Of a stretch of 64,000 nucleotides of DNA, positions 44,807 to 53,528 are shown piece by piece (within the stretch, counting starts at the first letter, position 1; every line of letters starts with the position of its first letter). Below the pieces are notes generated by a model. That model saw only the letters and a program-made list of their open reading frames with translations. It was not told where the DNA came from and did not search any database. A program made the position numbers and the translations under genes. Location of the stretch: positions 68,374-132,373 of the forward strand of contig NZ_CAMLHC010000022.1 of NCBI RefSeq assembly GCF_946479755.1, read 5' to 3'. This stretch comes from an uncultured Chitinophaga sp. GTDB taxonomy: Bacteria > Bacteroidota > Bacteroidia > Chitinophagales > Chitinophagaceae.

Positions 44807-45751
44807 GTGCTTTTTACATGGCTGGCATACTCCATCTATAGCCAGTTGACCCATCGCGAGAACCTGGAACAGTCGCTCGCGCACATGAACAGAACACTGC
44901 AGGAGAAAGGCTGGGTGGGGTTAGTGCTGGTATTAGTACTGATGTTTTTTAACTGGGGCCTGGAAGCCAAAAAGTGGCAGAAGCTGGTCCGCCCGCTGGA
45001 GCCCATCTCCTTCAGGAGGGCTTTCAGCGCCATTCTTTCCGGGGTGTCTTTCTCTATTAATACCCCCAATCGTATAGGCGAATACGGTGGCCGGGTGCTG
45101 TACCTGAAGAATCACAACAAGCTGAAAGCGATTGCCGCCACCATTGTAGGTAGCTTCAGCCAGCTGATCGTGACTGTTATTTTTGGGTTAATAGGCATGC
45201 TCTATTATCTCAATAACTTTACGCTGGTAAAGGAAAACAGCTATTTCCCTCCGAACTTTTGGGAGAAAATTGTGTTTGGTATCCTCCTGGTAATTTGTGT
45301 GCTGACGATATTGTTATATTTTCGGCTACAGATTATTCTGGCTGTATTTGAAAAAGTCAGGTTCCTGCGAAAAGCAAAGGTCTTTGTACAGATTATAGTG
45401 CGGTATTCCGCCGGTGATTTACGTTACCTGTTGCTGCTTTCCGCCCTGCGGTACGTGGTCTTCTCGGCACAGTATTTGATTTTGTTGGACGCGCTGGGAC
45501 TGGAGTTTTTGTGGTGGCAGGCTTTCCTGCTGAATAGCGTCATCTACCTTGTCATGGCCATGGTGCCGACCATCGCCATCGCAGAACTTGGAATCCGCGG
45601 AAAAGTCAGTATCTATTTCCTCGGACTGCTCAGTACCAATACAGCCGTTATCATAGCAGCCACGGGGGGTATCTGGTTAATCAACCTTTGTCTACCGGCA
45701 GTGATTGGAAGTGTGCTGCTCCTCGGTGTAAAAATTTTTAAGGACAAATAG
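44807..45751 (+). CDS. lysylphosphatidylglycerol synthase-like (UPF0104) membrane protein
   Basis: A 314-residue polytopic protein with about eight membrane segments, of the UPF0104 family related to the flippase domain of MprF. Visible landmarks: NRIGEYGGRVLYL and a PTIAIAELGIRGKVS segment. It may move a lipid across the inner membrane. The GTG start at 44807 cuts into the first helix: the frame stays open upstream to 44759 and reads IILNYLLGAVLFTWL, which would be a fuller helix, but no standard start codon other than CTG lies there. It is divergent from ruvC and lies 9 nt before a DUF3108 gene. Confidence 0.8.
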   Translation: MLFTWLAYSIYSQLTHRENLEQSLAHMNRTLQEKGWVGLVLVLVLMFFNWGLEAKKWQKLVRPLEPISFRRAFSAILSGVSFSINTPNRIGEYGGRVLYLKNHNKLKAIAATIVGSFSQLIVTVIFGLIGMLYYLNNFTLVKENSYFPPNFWEKIVFGILLVICVLTILLYFRLQIILAVFEKVRFLRKAKVFVQIIVRYSAGDLRYLLLLSALRYVVFSAQYLILLDALGLEFLWWQAFLLNSVIYLVMAMVPTIAIAELGIRGKVSIYFLGLLSTNTAVIIAATGGIWLINLCLPAVIGSVLLLGVKIFKDK

Positions 45752-45760
45752 CTTCCAGCA

Positions 45761-46552
45761 ATGAGGTATCTTCTGCTTATCTTCTTATGCTTTGCCTGTG
45801 TAACCCCCGCTCATGCGCAAAATGACTTCTGTTCTATCCGTAATTCCAGCTTCAATGTCGGAGAAAGTATCACCCTCAAAGTGATGTATAACCTCGGTAA
45901 AATGTATGTGGGGGCCGGTGAGGCCGTTTTTACCGTAGCCCTCGAACGTTTCGCCAACCGCGACGTGTACCACATCACCGGCGATGGCCGCACCTTCCGC
46001 GCTTATGACTGGATCTTCAAAGTACGCGACAAATACGAAACCTGGCTGGACACCGCTACCATGCAGCCACTGAAGTTTCTTCGCAATGTGAATGAAGGCG
46101 GCTATAAAATCTATAACAACGTGGTGTTTAACCAGGCGGCCCATCAGGCCGTCAGCACCAACGGCACCTTTACAGTGCCCCCCTGCGTACAGGACGTGAT
46201 CAGCTCCATCTACTACGCCCGTAATATCGACTTCTCCCGGTACCAGGAGGGAGACAAAATCCCCTTCGCCATGTTCCTGGACGACCAGGTCTATAATATC
46301 TATATCCGGTACCTCGGCAAGGAAGAAGTCAACACCCGCTTCGGTAAATTCAGGGCCATCAAATTCAAACCACTGCTGATCAAAGGCACCATCTTTGAAG
46401 GTGGAGAGAAGATGACCGTCTGGGTAAGCGACGACGCCAATAAGGTGCCGCTGCGGGTGGAAAGCCCCATCTCCGTAGGCAACATTATCGTAGACATGGT
46501 GAACTACAGCAACCTCCGGCACCCCTTCACTTCGTTGATAAAACAACGATAA
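45761..46552 (+). CDS. DUF3108 domain exported protein
   Basis: A 263-residue protein with signal peptide MRYLLLIFLCFACVTPAHA. The mature part has the beta-rich DUF3108 pattern: NVGESITLKVMYNLGKMYVGAG, KVRDKYETWLDTATMQPLKF and IKFKPLLIKGTIFEGGEKMTVWVSDD. The family has a periplasmic lipocalin-like fold without a known activity. It follows a UPF0104 lipid-flippase-like gene by 9 nt, so a shared role in envelope lipids is possible but only inferred. Confidence 0.85.
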   Translation: MRYLLLIFLCFACVTPAHAQNDFCSIRNSSFNVGESITLKVMYNLGKMYVGAGEAVFTVALERFANRDVYHITGDGRTFRAYDWIFKVRDKYETWLDTATMQPLKFLRNVNEGGYKIYNNVVFNQAAHQAVSTNGTFTVPPCVQDVISSIYYARNIDFSRYQEGDKIPFAMFLDDQVYNIYIRYLGKEEVNTRFGKFRAIKFKPLLIKGTIFEGGEKMTVWVSDDANKVPLRVESPISVGNIIVDMVNYSNLRHPFTSLIKQR

Positions 46553-46644
46553 AATATTTACCGCCCTGAAAATGAATAGATTTAACAATTCTTTGGGCTG
46601 CACCCGTCCAAATTTTACCGACCTTACGTGCCGTAGAAAAACTT

Positions 46645-46652
46645 TATATTTG
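46645..46652 (+). promoter_or_regulatory. -7 box (TATATTTG) of the second RprY-like gene
   Basis: Exact TAnnTTTG match 16 nt before the ATG at 46669 (a second in-frame ATG is at 46675). Confidence 0.65.
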
Positions 46653-46668
46653 TTATAATCAACCCTTT

Positions 46669-47379
46669 ATGATTATGGAAGAACGCAAACCGAAAATATT
46701 ACTGGCGGAAGATGATACCAACCTGGGCATGGTACTTAAAAACTACCTCGAACTGAACGACTACGATGTGGAACTTTGCCGCGACGGCATCCTGGCACTG
46801 GCTGCCTTCCGCCGCGAGAAATTCGATATCTGCCTGCTGGACATTATGATGCCCAATATGGACGGCTTTAAACTGGCGGAAGAGATCCGGGACGTAGACC
46901 CCGATATCCCCCTGTTTTTCCTCTCTGCCAAAACCATGAAGGAAGATATCATCCAGGGCTATAAACTGGGCGCCGACGACTATATTTCCAAACCGTTCGA
47001 CAGCGAACTGCTGCTGCTCAAGATCAAAGCCATCCTGAAACGTAACCAGGAGCTGAACAGCAAGGAAGAGGAACAACACGAGTTCCAGATCGGCTCCTAT
47101 GCTTTCAACTCCCGCCTGCGTACCCTCGCGCACAATGGCGACAGCCACACGCTCTCCCCTAAAGAGAACGAACTGCTGCACATGCTCTGCGAACATAAAA
47201 ACGACCTCCTGCCACGGGAACTGGCCCTGAAAAAGATATGGGGCAGCGATACGTATTTCAACGGCCGCAGTATGGACGTATATATCGCCAAACTCCGCAA
47301 ATACCTGAAAGATGATCCGAACATCGAAATCGTGAACATCCACGGTAACGGCTTCCGGCTGGTGGTGAAAGAATCATAA
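46669..47379 (+). CDS. second RprY-like response regulator (no kinase nearby)
   Basis: A 236-residue OmpR-family regulator. Receiver: ILLAEDDTNLG, phospho-acceptor Asp in ICLLDIMMPNMDG, Lys in ISKPFD. Winged helix: TLSPKENELLHMLCEHKNDL, RSMDVYIAKLRKYLKDDPN, HGNGFRLVV. It has its own promoter and a terminator shared with the convergent ruvB. RprY of Bacteroides is usually paired with the kinase RprX; no kinase is beside this gene or its paralogue at 43297. Confidence 0.9.
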   Translation: MIMEERKPKILLAEDDTNLGMVLKNYLELNDYDVELCRDGILALAAFRREKFDICLLDIMMPNMDGFKLAEEIRDVDPDIPLFFLSAKTMKEDIIQGYKLGADDYISKPFDSELLLLKIKAILKRNQELNSKEEEQHEFQIGSYAFNSRLRTLAHNGDSHTLSPKENELLHMLCEHKNDLLPRELALKKIWGSDTYFNGRSMDVYIAKLRKYLKDDPNIEIVNIHGNGFRLVVKES

Positions 47380-47399
47380 CGAAACGCTTTTACATAAAA

Positions 47400-47429
47400 A
47401 TGCCCCCATTGCGTCAGCAATGGGGGCAT
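47400..47429. terminator. bidirectional terminator between the regulator and ruvB
   Basis: 13-bp perfect stem (arms 47400-47412 and 47417-47429, loop GTCA) with A residues on the left and T residues on the right, serving both convergent genes. Confidence 0.8.
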
Positions 47430-47446
47430 TTCTTTATGGACCGCTG

Positions 47447-48475
47447 TTAAAACAATAGGTTGGAACCCCCGCGGAACGGCGTTTTCCCCAGGTGCACATA
47501 GGCTTTTTCCGTAACCTCACGGCCGCGGGGCGTCCGTTTGATGAAACCCTCCTGGATCAGGAACGGCTCATACACTTCTTCCAGGGTACCGGCTTCTTCC
47601 CCCACTGCGGTGGCAATGGTAGTGATACCTACGGGGCCGCCTTTAAAGTTTTCGATGATCACCTGCAGGATACGGTTGTCCATCTCATCGAGGCCGTATT
47701 CGTCCACGTTGAGGGCCTTGAGGCTCAGCTGCGCTATCTCGAGGTCAATGACACCGTTGCCGATCACCATGGCGAAGTCGCGCACCCGGCGCAACAGGCC
47801 GTTGGCGATACGCGGGGTGCCGCGGGAACGGCGGGCAATCTCTGCGGCGGCGTCGGAGGTGATTTTGGTGCCCAGCAGCCCGGCAGCACGCCAGATAATT
47901 TTCTGCAGTGTGGCGGCATTGTAGTATTCCATCCTCGACTTGATGCCGAAACGGGACAACAGGGGAGCGGTCAGCAACCCCGAACGGGTAGTGGCCCCGA
48001 TCAGCGTGAAGGGATGCAGGTTGATCTGTATGGAACGGGCATTGGGCCCGCTGTCAATCATAATATCTATACGATAATCTTCCATGGCGGAATACAGGTA
48101 TTCCTCCACCACGGTGCTCAGGCGGTGTATCTCGTCGATGAACAGCACATCCTTGTCTTCCAGGTTGGTCAGCAGCCCCGCCAGGTCGCCGGGTTTCTCT
48201 ATCACCGGTCCGGAAGTCTCCCGGATATTTACCCCCAGCTCATTGGCCACAATGCGTGACAGCGTGGTTTTCCCCAGGCCCGGAGGTCCGTGGAACAATA
48301 CGTGGTCCAGCGCTTCCCCCCGCATCTTGGCGGCTTTGATAAATATCTTCAGGTTTTCGATGATCTGCTCCTGTCCCGAAAAATCCATGATTTCCCGGGG
48401 CCGGATACTGTTCTCAAACTCTTTCTCAGCGGCGCTGAGCTTAGTTTCTTCTGGTCTTAAATGCGGATTGGACAT
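47447..48475 (-). CDS. ruvB: Holliday junction branch-migration helicase RuvB
   Basis: A 342-residue AAA+ ATPase. Walker [10 protein letters not shown], Walker B LFIDEIHR, sensor-1 [12 protein letters not shown], arginine-finger region [13 protein letters not shown], and a C-terminal winged helix with [12 protein letters not shown]. It drives branch migration of Holliday junctions with RuvA and hands them to RuvC. The start [10 protein letters not shown] at 48475 is preferred over an upstream in-frame Met at 48526 because the promoter box lies between them. Confidence 0.96.
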   Translation of the reverse strand: MSNPHLRPEETKLSAAEKEFENSIRPREIMDFSGQEQIIENLKIFIKAAKMRGEALDHVLFHGPPGLGKTTLSRIVANELGVNIRETSGPVIEKPGDLAGLLTNLEDKDVLFIDEIHRLSTVVEEYLYSAMEDYRIDIMIDSGPNARSIQINLHPFTLIGATTRSGLLTAPLLSRFGIKSRMEYYNAATLQKIIWRAAGLLGTKITSDAAAEIARRSRGTPRIANGLLRRVRDFAMVIGNGVIDLEIAQLSLKALNVDEYGLDEMDNRILQVIIENFKGGPVGITTIATAVGEEAGTLEEVYEPFLIQEGFIKRTPRGREVTEKAYVHLGKTPFRGGSNLLF

Positions 48476-48484
48476 AATACTGAC

Positions 48485-48492
48485 CAAAAATA
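48485..48492 (-). promoter_or_regulatory. -7 box of ruvB, almost on the start codon
   Basis: Reads TATTTTTG on the minus strand with 9 nt between it and the ATG at 48475, so the mRNA would be nearly leaderless. Confidence 0.5.
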
Positions 48493-48688
48493 CCAAATTA
48501 TATCCAGCCGGTGACCGGATATTCATGCGTGTTCCTGCTATCCTACAAAGATGTTAATCTATCCCGCAGGAAAAATAGTAGCATTGCAGTCAATTAACAC
48601 AGATGATGTTATCTTACAGGTCTGACGGCAACAGCTGCCGTCGGGCACAAACAACAACCAGAACGAAATACAACCCATCAAACCGCTC

Positions 48689-49993
48689 ATGAAAAGACTG
48701 ATCTTATCGCTCGCTGCGGGGTGCATGCTCACCACCGGTTACAGTCAACAGATACCGCAGAAAGAAGTCGCCCGTATCATCAACACACTGGCTGCAGATG
48801 ATATGCAGGGCCGGCAGTCCGGTACGCCGGGTTCCGACAAGGCCGCTGCCTTTATCAGCGGTGAATTTAAAAAAGCGGGCCTCCTGCCGCTGCCCGGAGA
48901 GAAAAGCTACCTGCAAAGTTTTAACTATTACGGGCTACATACCACTGCCACCAATATGACCATCAACGGCGCTGCCAAAGACTGGCCGGTAGTAGCGGTA
49001 GGCGCTTCGAGGCATGTACAGCTGCACAGGGACACCGCCAGCTGTACAGAACTGCATGTGGCCAATGCAGATGAATTGCGCACCGCACTGGGAAAACGAA
49101 AATCCATGACCAAAAATATCGTGGTGTGGATGGCGCCGGCGCTGAGCGGTTATCTCGCCAACCTGGAAGGCTCCATCTCCAACCGCATGTATGCCAAAGA
49201 GGCCGAGGTACCATCCGATACAGCCAAATGGCAAATGATACTGGTGCTGGAAAAAGAACCGGTGACAGCGCAGGACACCTGGTCTGTAGAACAAACCCGC
49301 AGCATCCGCACACAGGAGTTCACCAACGTAGCTGGTATGATCAAAGGCGCCACCAAACCGGATGAATATGTGATCTATTCCGGTCACTATGACCATCTGG
49401 GTATTTTACCTGCCGAAGCGGGCGACAGCATTGCCAACGGTGCAGATGACGATGCATCCGGTACGACTGCTGTTATTATGCTGGCGAATTATTTCAAGAA
49501 GAAACGTCCTGCCCGTTCCCTGATTTTTGTGGCCTTCACCGCAGAAGAGATGGGTGGCTACGGCTCTTCCTATTTCTCCGGACAGATGGACCCTGCTAAA
49601 GTAGTGGCGATGTTTAACATCGAAATGATCGGTAAGGAATCCAAATTTGGTAAGAACAGCGCCTTTATCACAGGTTTTGAAAAATCTGACTTCGGTACTA
49701 TCCTGCAAAAAAACCTGGAAGGATCCGCTTTCCGTTTTCATCCCGATCCTTACCCTGAACAAAACCTGTTCTATCGCTCCGATAACGCCAACCTGGCCAA
49801 GGTAGGCGTTCCGGCACATACGATCTCTACCACACAAATTGATAAGGACAAATTTTATCATACGGTGAAAGATGAAGTGTCTACACTGGATGTGAAGAAC
49901 ATCACAGACATTATTAAAGCGATTGCCGTTAGTTCCGGTACCATTGTAAATGGAACGTCAACGCCTACACGTATAACGCCTGTTTCCCAATAG
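48689..49993 (+). CDS. secreted M28-family zinc aminopeptidase
   Basis: A 434-residue protein with signal peptide MKRLILSLAAGCMLTTGYS then QQ. Residues 25-70 resemble the N-terminal prodomain of bacterial M28 peptidases (TLAADDMQGRQSGTPGSDKAA). The catalytic domain has zinc ligands and catalytic residues of the family: His/Asp in SGHYDHLG, the bridging Asp in NGADDDASG, Glu-Glu in FTAEEMGGYGS, and a late His in DKDKFYHTVKDE. It would trim peptides in the periplasm or outside the cell. It has its own terminator and is divergent from ruvB. Confidence 0.92.
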   Translation: MKRLILSLAAGCMLTTGYSQQIPQKEVARIINTLAADDMQGRQSGTPGSDKAAAFISGEFKKAGLLPLPGEKSYLQSFNYYGLHTTATNMTINGAAKDWPVVAVGASRHVQLHRDTASCTELHVANADELRTALGKRKSMTKNIVVWMAPALSGYLANLEGSISNRMYAKEAEVPSDTAKWQMILVLEKEPVTAQDTWSVEQTRSIRTQEFTNVAGMIKGATKPDEYVIYSGHYDHLGILPAEAGDSIANGADDDASGTTAVIMLANYFKKKRPARSLIFVAFTAEEMGGYGSSYFSGQMDPAKVVAMFNIEMIGKESKFGKNSAFITGFEKSDFGTILQKNLEGSAFRFHPDPYPEQNLFYRSDNANLAKVGVPAHTISTTQIDKDKFYHTVKDEVSTLDVKNITDIIKAIAVSSGTIVNGTSTPTRITPVSQ

Positions 49994-50012
49994 GGACGGC
50001 CATCATATATTC

Positions 50013-50044
50013 ATCCGGTTGAGTGAGCTCAACCGGATTTTTTA
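50013..50044 (+). terminator. terminator of the M28 peptidase gene
   Basis: 11-bp stem (arms 50013-50023 and 50028-50038, loop TGAG) followed by a T-run. Confidence 0.8.
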
Positions 50045-50138
50045 TTTTTAATTAATACAGTATCAGTTCTTTTTTCGAATTTCTTGTTTATTTTTATGGC
50101 CAATATTTCCCCGAGTAGTCATTTAAAACCATATCAAT

Positions 50139-50894
50139 ATGAAAACCGGAATCCTACAATTCTGCGGTGCGCTAGGCATCGCAACCATGATGCTCGCATC
50201 ATGTTCAAAAGATATGTCGGGACCTGATCAGCAAACCCCCGCTGGTATCAAGGACTCAACAGCTATCAACTACGAAATCGCTGCGGTAAATCCAACGTAC
50301 ACCTTATCACCCGATGCTGCAGGCCGTCTGTCTGCCATTACCGGCGACGCCTCCATGGCTAAGAGCTCCGGTGGTTTTGATATCACGTGGGACACCGCCA
50401 CTGCCCGCTTACGGGAGATCCGCTTCGATGCAAAACGCGGTAAAGATCAACTGGAATTCAGATTAAGAACAGACCGGCAGATCGATCTTAAACAGATCCC
50501 TGCACAGCTGGGCGCCATCAAAATTCCGCTGGGTACCTATCAGCAGGTGAAAGTGTATGCCAGGGTGGAAGGTGACAAAAAAGATCCTGCGGTGAGATTA
50601 ATAGGATTCCTGACCTGGGATGGTAAAAAGATCCCGATGGAGATCCTGTTGTCCGGCGTGATTGAATTGCAGGCGCACGGAAAAGATGTAGTTGTTACCG
50701 ACAAAAACATCGACTGGAAAGGCTCTCTCAAGATCTCTATGGACCTGATCCTGACGAAGCTGCAGGTGGGTGACTTTACAGGTTCCTTTGCCAACGGCAA
50801 ACTTAAAATCAGTGTAGACATCAATGGAAACCTGCATAACAAAGTGGTTGACGCACTGGAAAACAGCATGAGCGTTGAACACACCCACGATTGA
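50139..50894 (+). CDS. DUF4382-like lipoprotein of uncertain function
   Basis: A 251-residue protein with a lipoprotein signal: a hydrophobic stretch ending in LASC, Cys22 being the lipidated residue. The mature part is beta-rich with a DUF4382-like look (IKIPLGTYQQVKVYARVEGD, PMEILLSGVIEL), though the family call is tentative. No catalytic motif is visible. It is probably a small surface or periplasmic lipoprotein. It stands alone between terminators and ends directly against the palindromic element at 50897. Confidence 0.7.
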   Translation: MKTGILQFCGALGIATMMLASCSKDMSGPDQQTPAGIKDSTAINYEIAAVNPTYTLSPDAAGRLSAITGDASMAKSSGGFDITWDTATARLREIRFDAKRGKDQLEFRLRTDRQIDLKQIPAQLGAIKIPLGTYQQVKVYARVEGDKKDPAVRLIGFLTWDGKKIPMEILLSGVIELQAHGKDVVVTDKNIDWKGSLKISMDLILTKLQVGDFTGSFANGKLKISVDINGNLHNKVVDALENSMSVEHTHD

Positions 50895-50896
50895 GT

Positions 50897-51077
50897 CTCG
50901 CAAAGACGCTAAGTGAGCAAAGAGCGCAAAGTTTATATAAGCGAGCTAAGAAACAAGGAACGAAGGCTAAATTTTTAATCTTCGTTCCTTGCTTAACTAT
51001 TTTATTTGCTTGCCTGCCTCTTATTCTTTGTACGCCTATTTTCTTTGTTTCTTTGCTCACTTTGTATTCTCTGCGAG
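50897..51077. repeat. palindromic MITE-like intergenic element, copy 2
   Basis: About 181 bp. Imperfect terminal inverted repeats of about 35 bp: left 50897-50931 begins CTCGCAAAGACGCTAAGTGA; the right end (51043-51077), read in reverse complement, begins CTCGCAGAGAATACAAAGTG. An inner hairpin (about 50954-50993) pairs CAAGGAACGAAG with CTTCGTTCCTTG. The right end supplies the last six codons and the stop of the convergent EEP gene. No ORF inside. It resembles the element at 11876-12004. Confidence 0.65.
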
Positions 51078-51920
51078 CACCACCTGTGCCAATACGGCGA
51101 AGTGATCGGAAGCAAAGCGGCCGCCCCATGTCTGGGATATAGAAGCGTGCTGCAGCACTTTAAATTTCCCTTTCAGAAAAATATAATCGATCGGCTGATC
51201 ATCCACTTCAGCAGCATGCCACCCGTTGAAAGTCCCCGTAGGGCCATAATGTGGCGTGACGCTAATGCTTTTGCTATCGGTGAAATGCAGCGGGTTGCTG
51301 GTGTTCATCACTACCTGTATCGGCTCATCATCCGGTGTGGCGTTGAAATCGCCGGTGATGATGGCTGGCGTGTTACCGGCAATGTTATGTACCTGCTGTA
51401 ACAGGAAACGGGCGCTTTCCCGGCGTGCCACTTTACCCATATGATCAAAGTGGGTATTGAAATGATAGAATATCTTTTTGGTTTGTTTATCCCTGAACTG
51501 CCCCCATGTTACAATACGGGTGATGGCAGCGTCCCATCCTTTGCTGCCGGGAACGTCCGGTGTTTCTGATAACCAGAAGGTAGCTGTTTTGAGTAATTGC
51601 AGCCGGCTGGTATCATAAAAGATCGCAGAGAACTCTCCTTTGTTTTTTCCGTCTTCACGGCCCCCGCCAATAGATTTGTAGCCGGGCAGTAACCGGCGCA
51701 GGTCTTCCATCTGGTCAAACAGTGCTTCCTGTACACCCAGCGTATTCGCCTGATGAAACAATACTTCCGATGCCACTTTCTCTTTCCGGTAAGGCCATGC
51801 ATTCAGACTGTCGCTTTTGGTGTTCAGCCGGATATTGAAGGTCATTACCTGCAGCGGCGTCTGTGCCATCGCTGCGCCCATGAGCAGGCATAATAAGCCT
51901 GTCAGCCATATGTTTCTCAT
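51057..51920 (-). CDS. exported endonuclease/exonuclease/phosphatase family protein
   Basis: A 287-residue protein with signal peptide MRNIWLTGLLCLLMGAAMA. All catalytic motifs of the EEP fold are present: Asn in MTFNIRLN, Glu in LGVQEALFD, NTHFDHMGK, the Asp-x-Asn of ITGDFNATPDD, Asp in DYIFLKG, and the C-terminal SDHFAVLAQ. Members cut phosphodiesters in nucleic acids, phospholipids or inositol phosphates; the exported form in Bacteroidota is usually of unknown substrate. Its last codons (LAENTK and stop) are encoded by the end of the palindromic element. Confidence 0.9.
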   Translation of the reverse strand: MRNIWLTGLLCLLMGAAMAQTPLQVMTFNIRLNTKSDSLNAWPYRKEKVASEVLFHQANTLGVQEALFDQMEDLRRLLPGYKSIGGGREDGKNKGEFSAIFYDTSRLQLLKTATFWLSETPDVPGSKGWDAAITRIVTWGQFRDKQTKKIFYHFNTHFDHMGKVARRESARFLLQQVHNIAGNTPAIITGDFNATPDDEPIQVVMNTSNPLHFTDSKSISVTPHYGPTGTFNGWHAAEVDDQPIDYIFLKGKFKVLQHASISQTWGGRFASDHFAVLAQVVLAENTK

Positions 51921-52011
51921 ATTATATCTGTTTAGCCGGTAAAAATATCAATCGCGCTGCTTTATGTCAAGTAGCGAAGGATGGATGGCAGTTTTCAGGG
52001 TTGCAGGCTGC

Positions 52012-52701
52012 TTATCCGTGGGTATTCCGGTTAAGTTGCAGGATAAGATCCGGGTCGGGGCAGTTCTGGAGGTATTTGTCGCGCTCACTGTAGCGGCATA
52101 CGCCGGGATAGTCGCCCCGGTAATGCATCATGTCAATGATCACCTGGAAATGCAGGTGGGGCGGCCAGCCACCGTTTTCCGAAGGCGTACCAAACCACGC
52201 GAACTGCTGCCCGGCGGCAACGGGCATCTTCTCATAAAGCCCCTGCAGGTTGGAGATGCTGAGATGGCCGTATAAGGTATGGAACGTATAGCCGTCCAGC
52301 TGATGCTGAAGGATAATAGTAGCGCCGTAATCCCCAAAATCGTCGTTGAAGCGGAAACTGTGCACATGGCCATTGAGCGGGGCCGACACCGGTGTTTCGG
52401 CGGCGCCCCATACATCGATGCCCAGGTGCAGCCGGCGCGGCTCTTCGCCGGCATCGAAATGAGGACTGACGGCATAGATGGTGCGATGTTCGTTATACCC
52501 TCCTATGCCCAGCCGGCAGCCGCTGTCGGCGAGCGTATGGGTGATATAGGAACAAAACCGGTCTATGTTATTCAGAACAGGCTTGGTAAGGGTCGTGTTG
52601 TTGGCAGTAAAATCCATGACCAGCAGCTGTTCGTCGGGATGAAGCAGCGTGATCACGGGTTGGAAGGTGGATTGATGTTGTTTGAGTACCTCCTGTAACA
52701 T
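52012..52701 (-). CDS. M23-family peptidoglycan endopeptidase-like protein
   Basis: A 229-residue protein with the LytM/M23 core: first zinc ligands in RRLHLGIDVWG (HxxxD), then FHTLYGHLS and PPHLHFQV (HxH). These residues are intact, so metal-dependent peptidase activity is likely. No signal peptide is obvious at the N-terminus (MLQEVLKQHQSTFQP), which is unusual for an enzyme that cuts cell-wall cross-links; the start might be wrong or the protein may act on another substrate. It is transcribed alone, divergent from the Lgt-like gene. Confidence 0.85.
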   Translation of the reverse strand: MLQEVLKQHQSTFQPVITLLHPDEQLLVMDFTANNTTLTKPVLNNIDRFCSYITHTLADSGCRLGIGGYNEHRTIYAVSPHFDAGEEPRRLHLGIDVWGAAETPVSAPLNGHVHSFRFNDDFGDYGATIILQHQLDGYTFHTLYGHLSISNLQGLYEKMPVAAGQQFAWFGTPSENGGWPPHLHFQVIIDMMHYRGDYPGVCRYSERDKYLQNCPDPDLILQLNRNTHG

Positions 52702-52745
52702 ATTTTGTCAGCTTAAACTGTACATCTAAATATAAATATTAATTT

Positions 52746-53528
52746 GTGTATAAAATAATCAGTTACCCCGTGGTGTATCCTGTTTATGTGTCTGTTGGTT
52801 CCCTTCATCTTCCGTTACACGCGATAACGGAGACATTAGGTATGTTTATCGGTTTCCGCTATTTCCTTTTCCTGCGCCGGCGCCAGGGCGACCGGGTAGA
52901 CAGCAGCAATCGTATCTGGTCTATCATCGGGGCTACCTTCGGTGCTTTGCTGGGCAGCCGCCTGCTGGGAGCGCTGGAAAATCCGCCCGGACTGTTGCAG
53001 GCCGATAACCTGCTGTTATATATCTACCAGAATAAAACCATTGTGGGGGGCCTGCTGGGTGGGCTGATAGGAGTGGAAACCATCAAAAAGGCGGTAGGAG
53101 AGCGGCAATCTACCGGCGATCTGTTTACCTATCCGCTGATACTGGCTATGATGATAGGCCGTATCGGCTGTTTCAGCATGGGGGTGTACGAAGAAACCTA
53201 TGGGGTGCCTACCACGCTGCCGTGGGGGATGAACCTGGGAGATGGCCTGCTGCGGCACCCGGTGGCGCTATATGAGATTGTTTTCCTGTTGCTGCTATGG
53301 CAGCTGCTGCGCTTGATAAGCCGGCGTTATACGCTGGTCAGCGGCGCCCGCTTTCAACTGTTCATGATCGGGTACCTGCTGTTCCGTTTTATGCTGGATT
53401 TTATCAAGCCCGGTTACCGGTTCGCTTTTGGTCTCGGCTCCATACAACTGGCCTGCCTGGCCGGACTATTTTATTATGCACCTGTTATTATTTCCCCATC
53501 ACGATTAATTGAGAAACAATATGCCTGA
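52746..53528 (+). CDS. Lgt-like membrane protein lacking the catalytic histidine
   Basis: A 260-residue polytopic protein of the prolipoprotein diacylglyceryl transferase family. Shared landmarks: GGLLGG (about residue 101), MIGRIGCF (about 137-143), RHPVALYE and LFMIGYLLFRFMLDFIKPG. In E. coli Lgt the essential His103 precedes GGLLG; here that position is Val100 (TIVGGLLGG). The usual GNFxNxE after GR is also changed (GCFSMGVYEE). It is therefore a paralogue rather than the housekeeping Lgt, and probably moves a different group onto or from a membrane lipid. The start is uncertain (GTG at 52746). Its end overlaps the radical SAM gene by 8 nt, so the two are translationally coupled. Confidence 0.8.
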   Translation: MYKIISYPVVYPVYVSVGSLHLPLHAITETLGMFIGFRYFLFLRRRQGDRVDSSNRIWSIIGATFGALLGSRLLGALENPPGLLQADNLLLYIYQNKTIVGGLLGGLIGVETIKKAVGERQSTGDLFTYPLILAMMIGRIGCFSMGVYEETYGVPTTLPWGMNLGDGLLRHPVALYEIVFLLLLWQLLRLISRRYTLVSGARFQLFMIGYLLFRFMLDFIKPGYRFAFGLGSIQLACLAGLFYYAPVIISPSRLIEKQYA

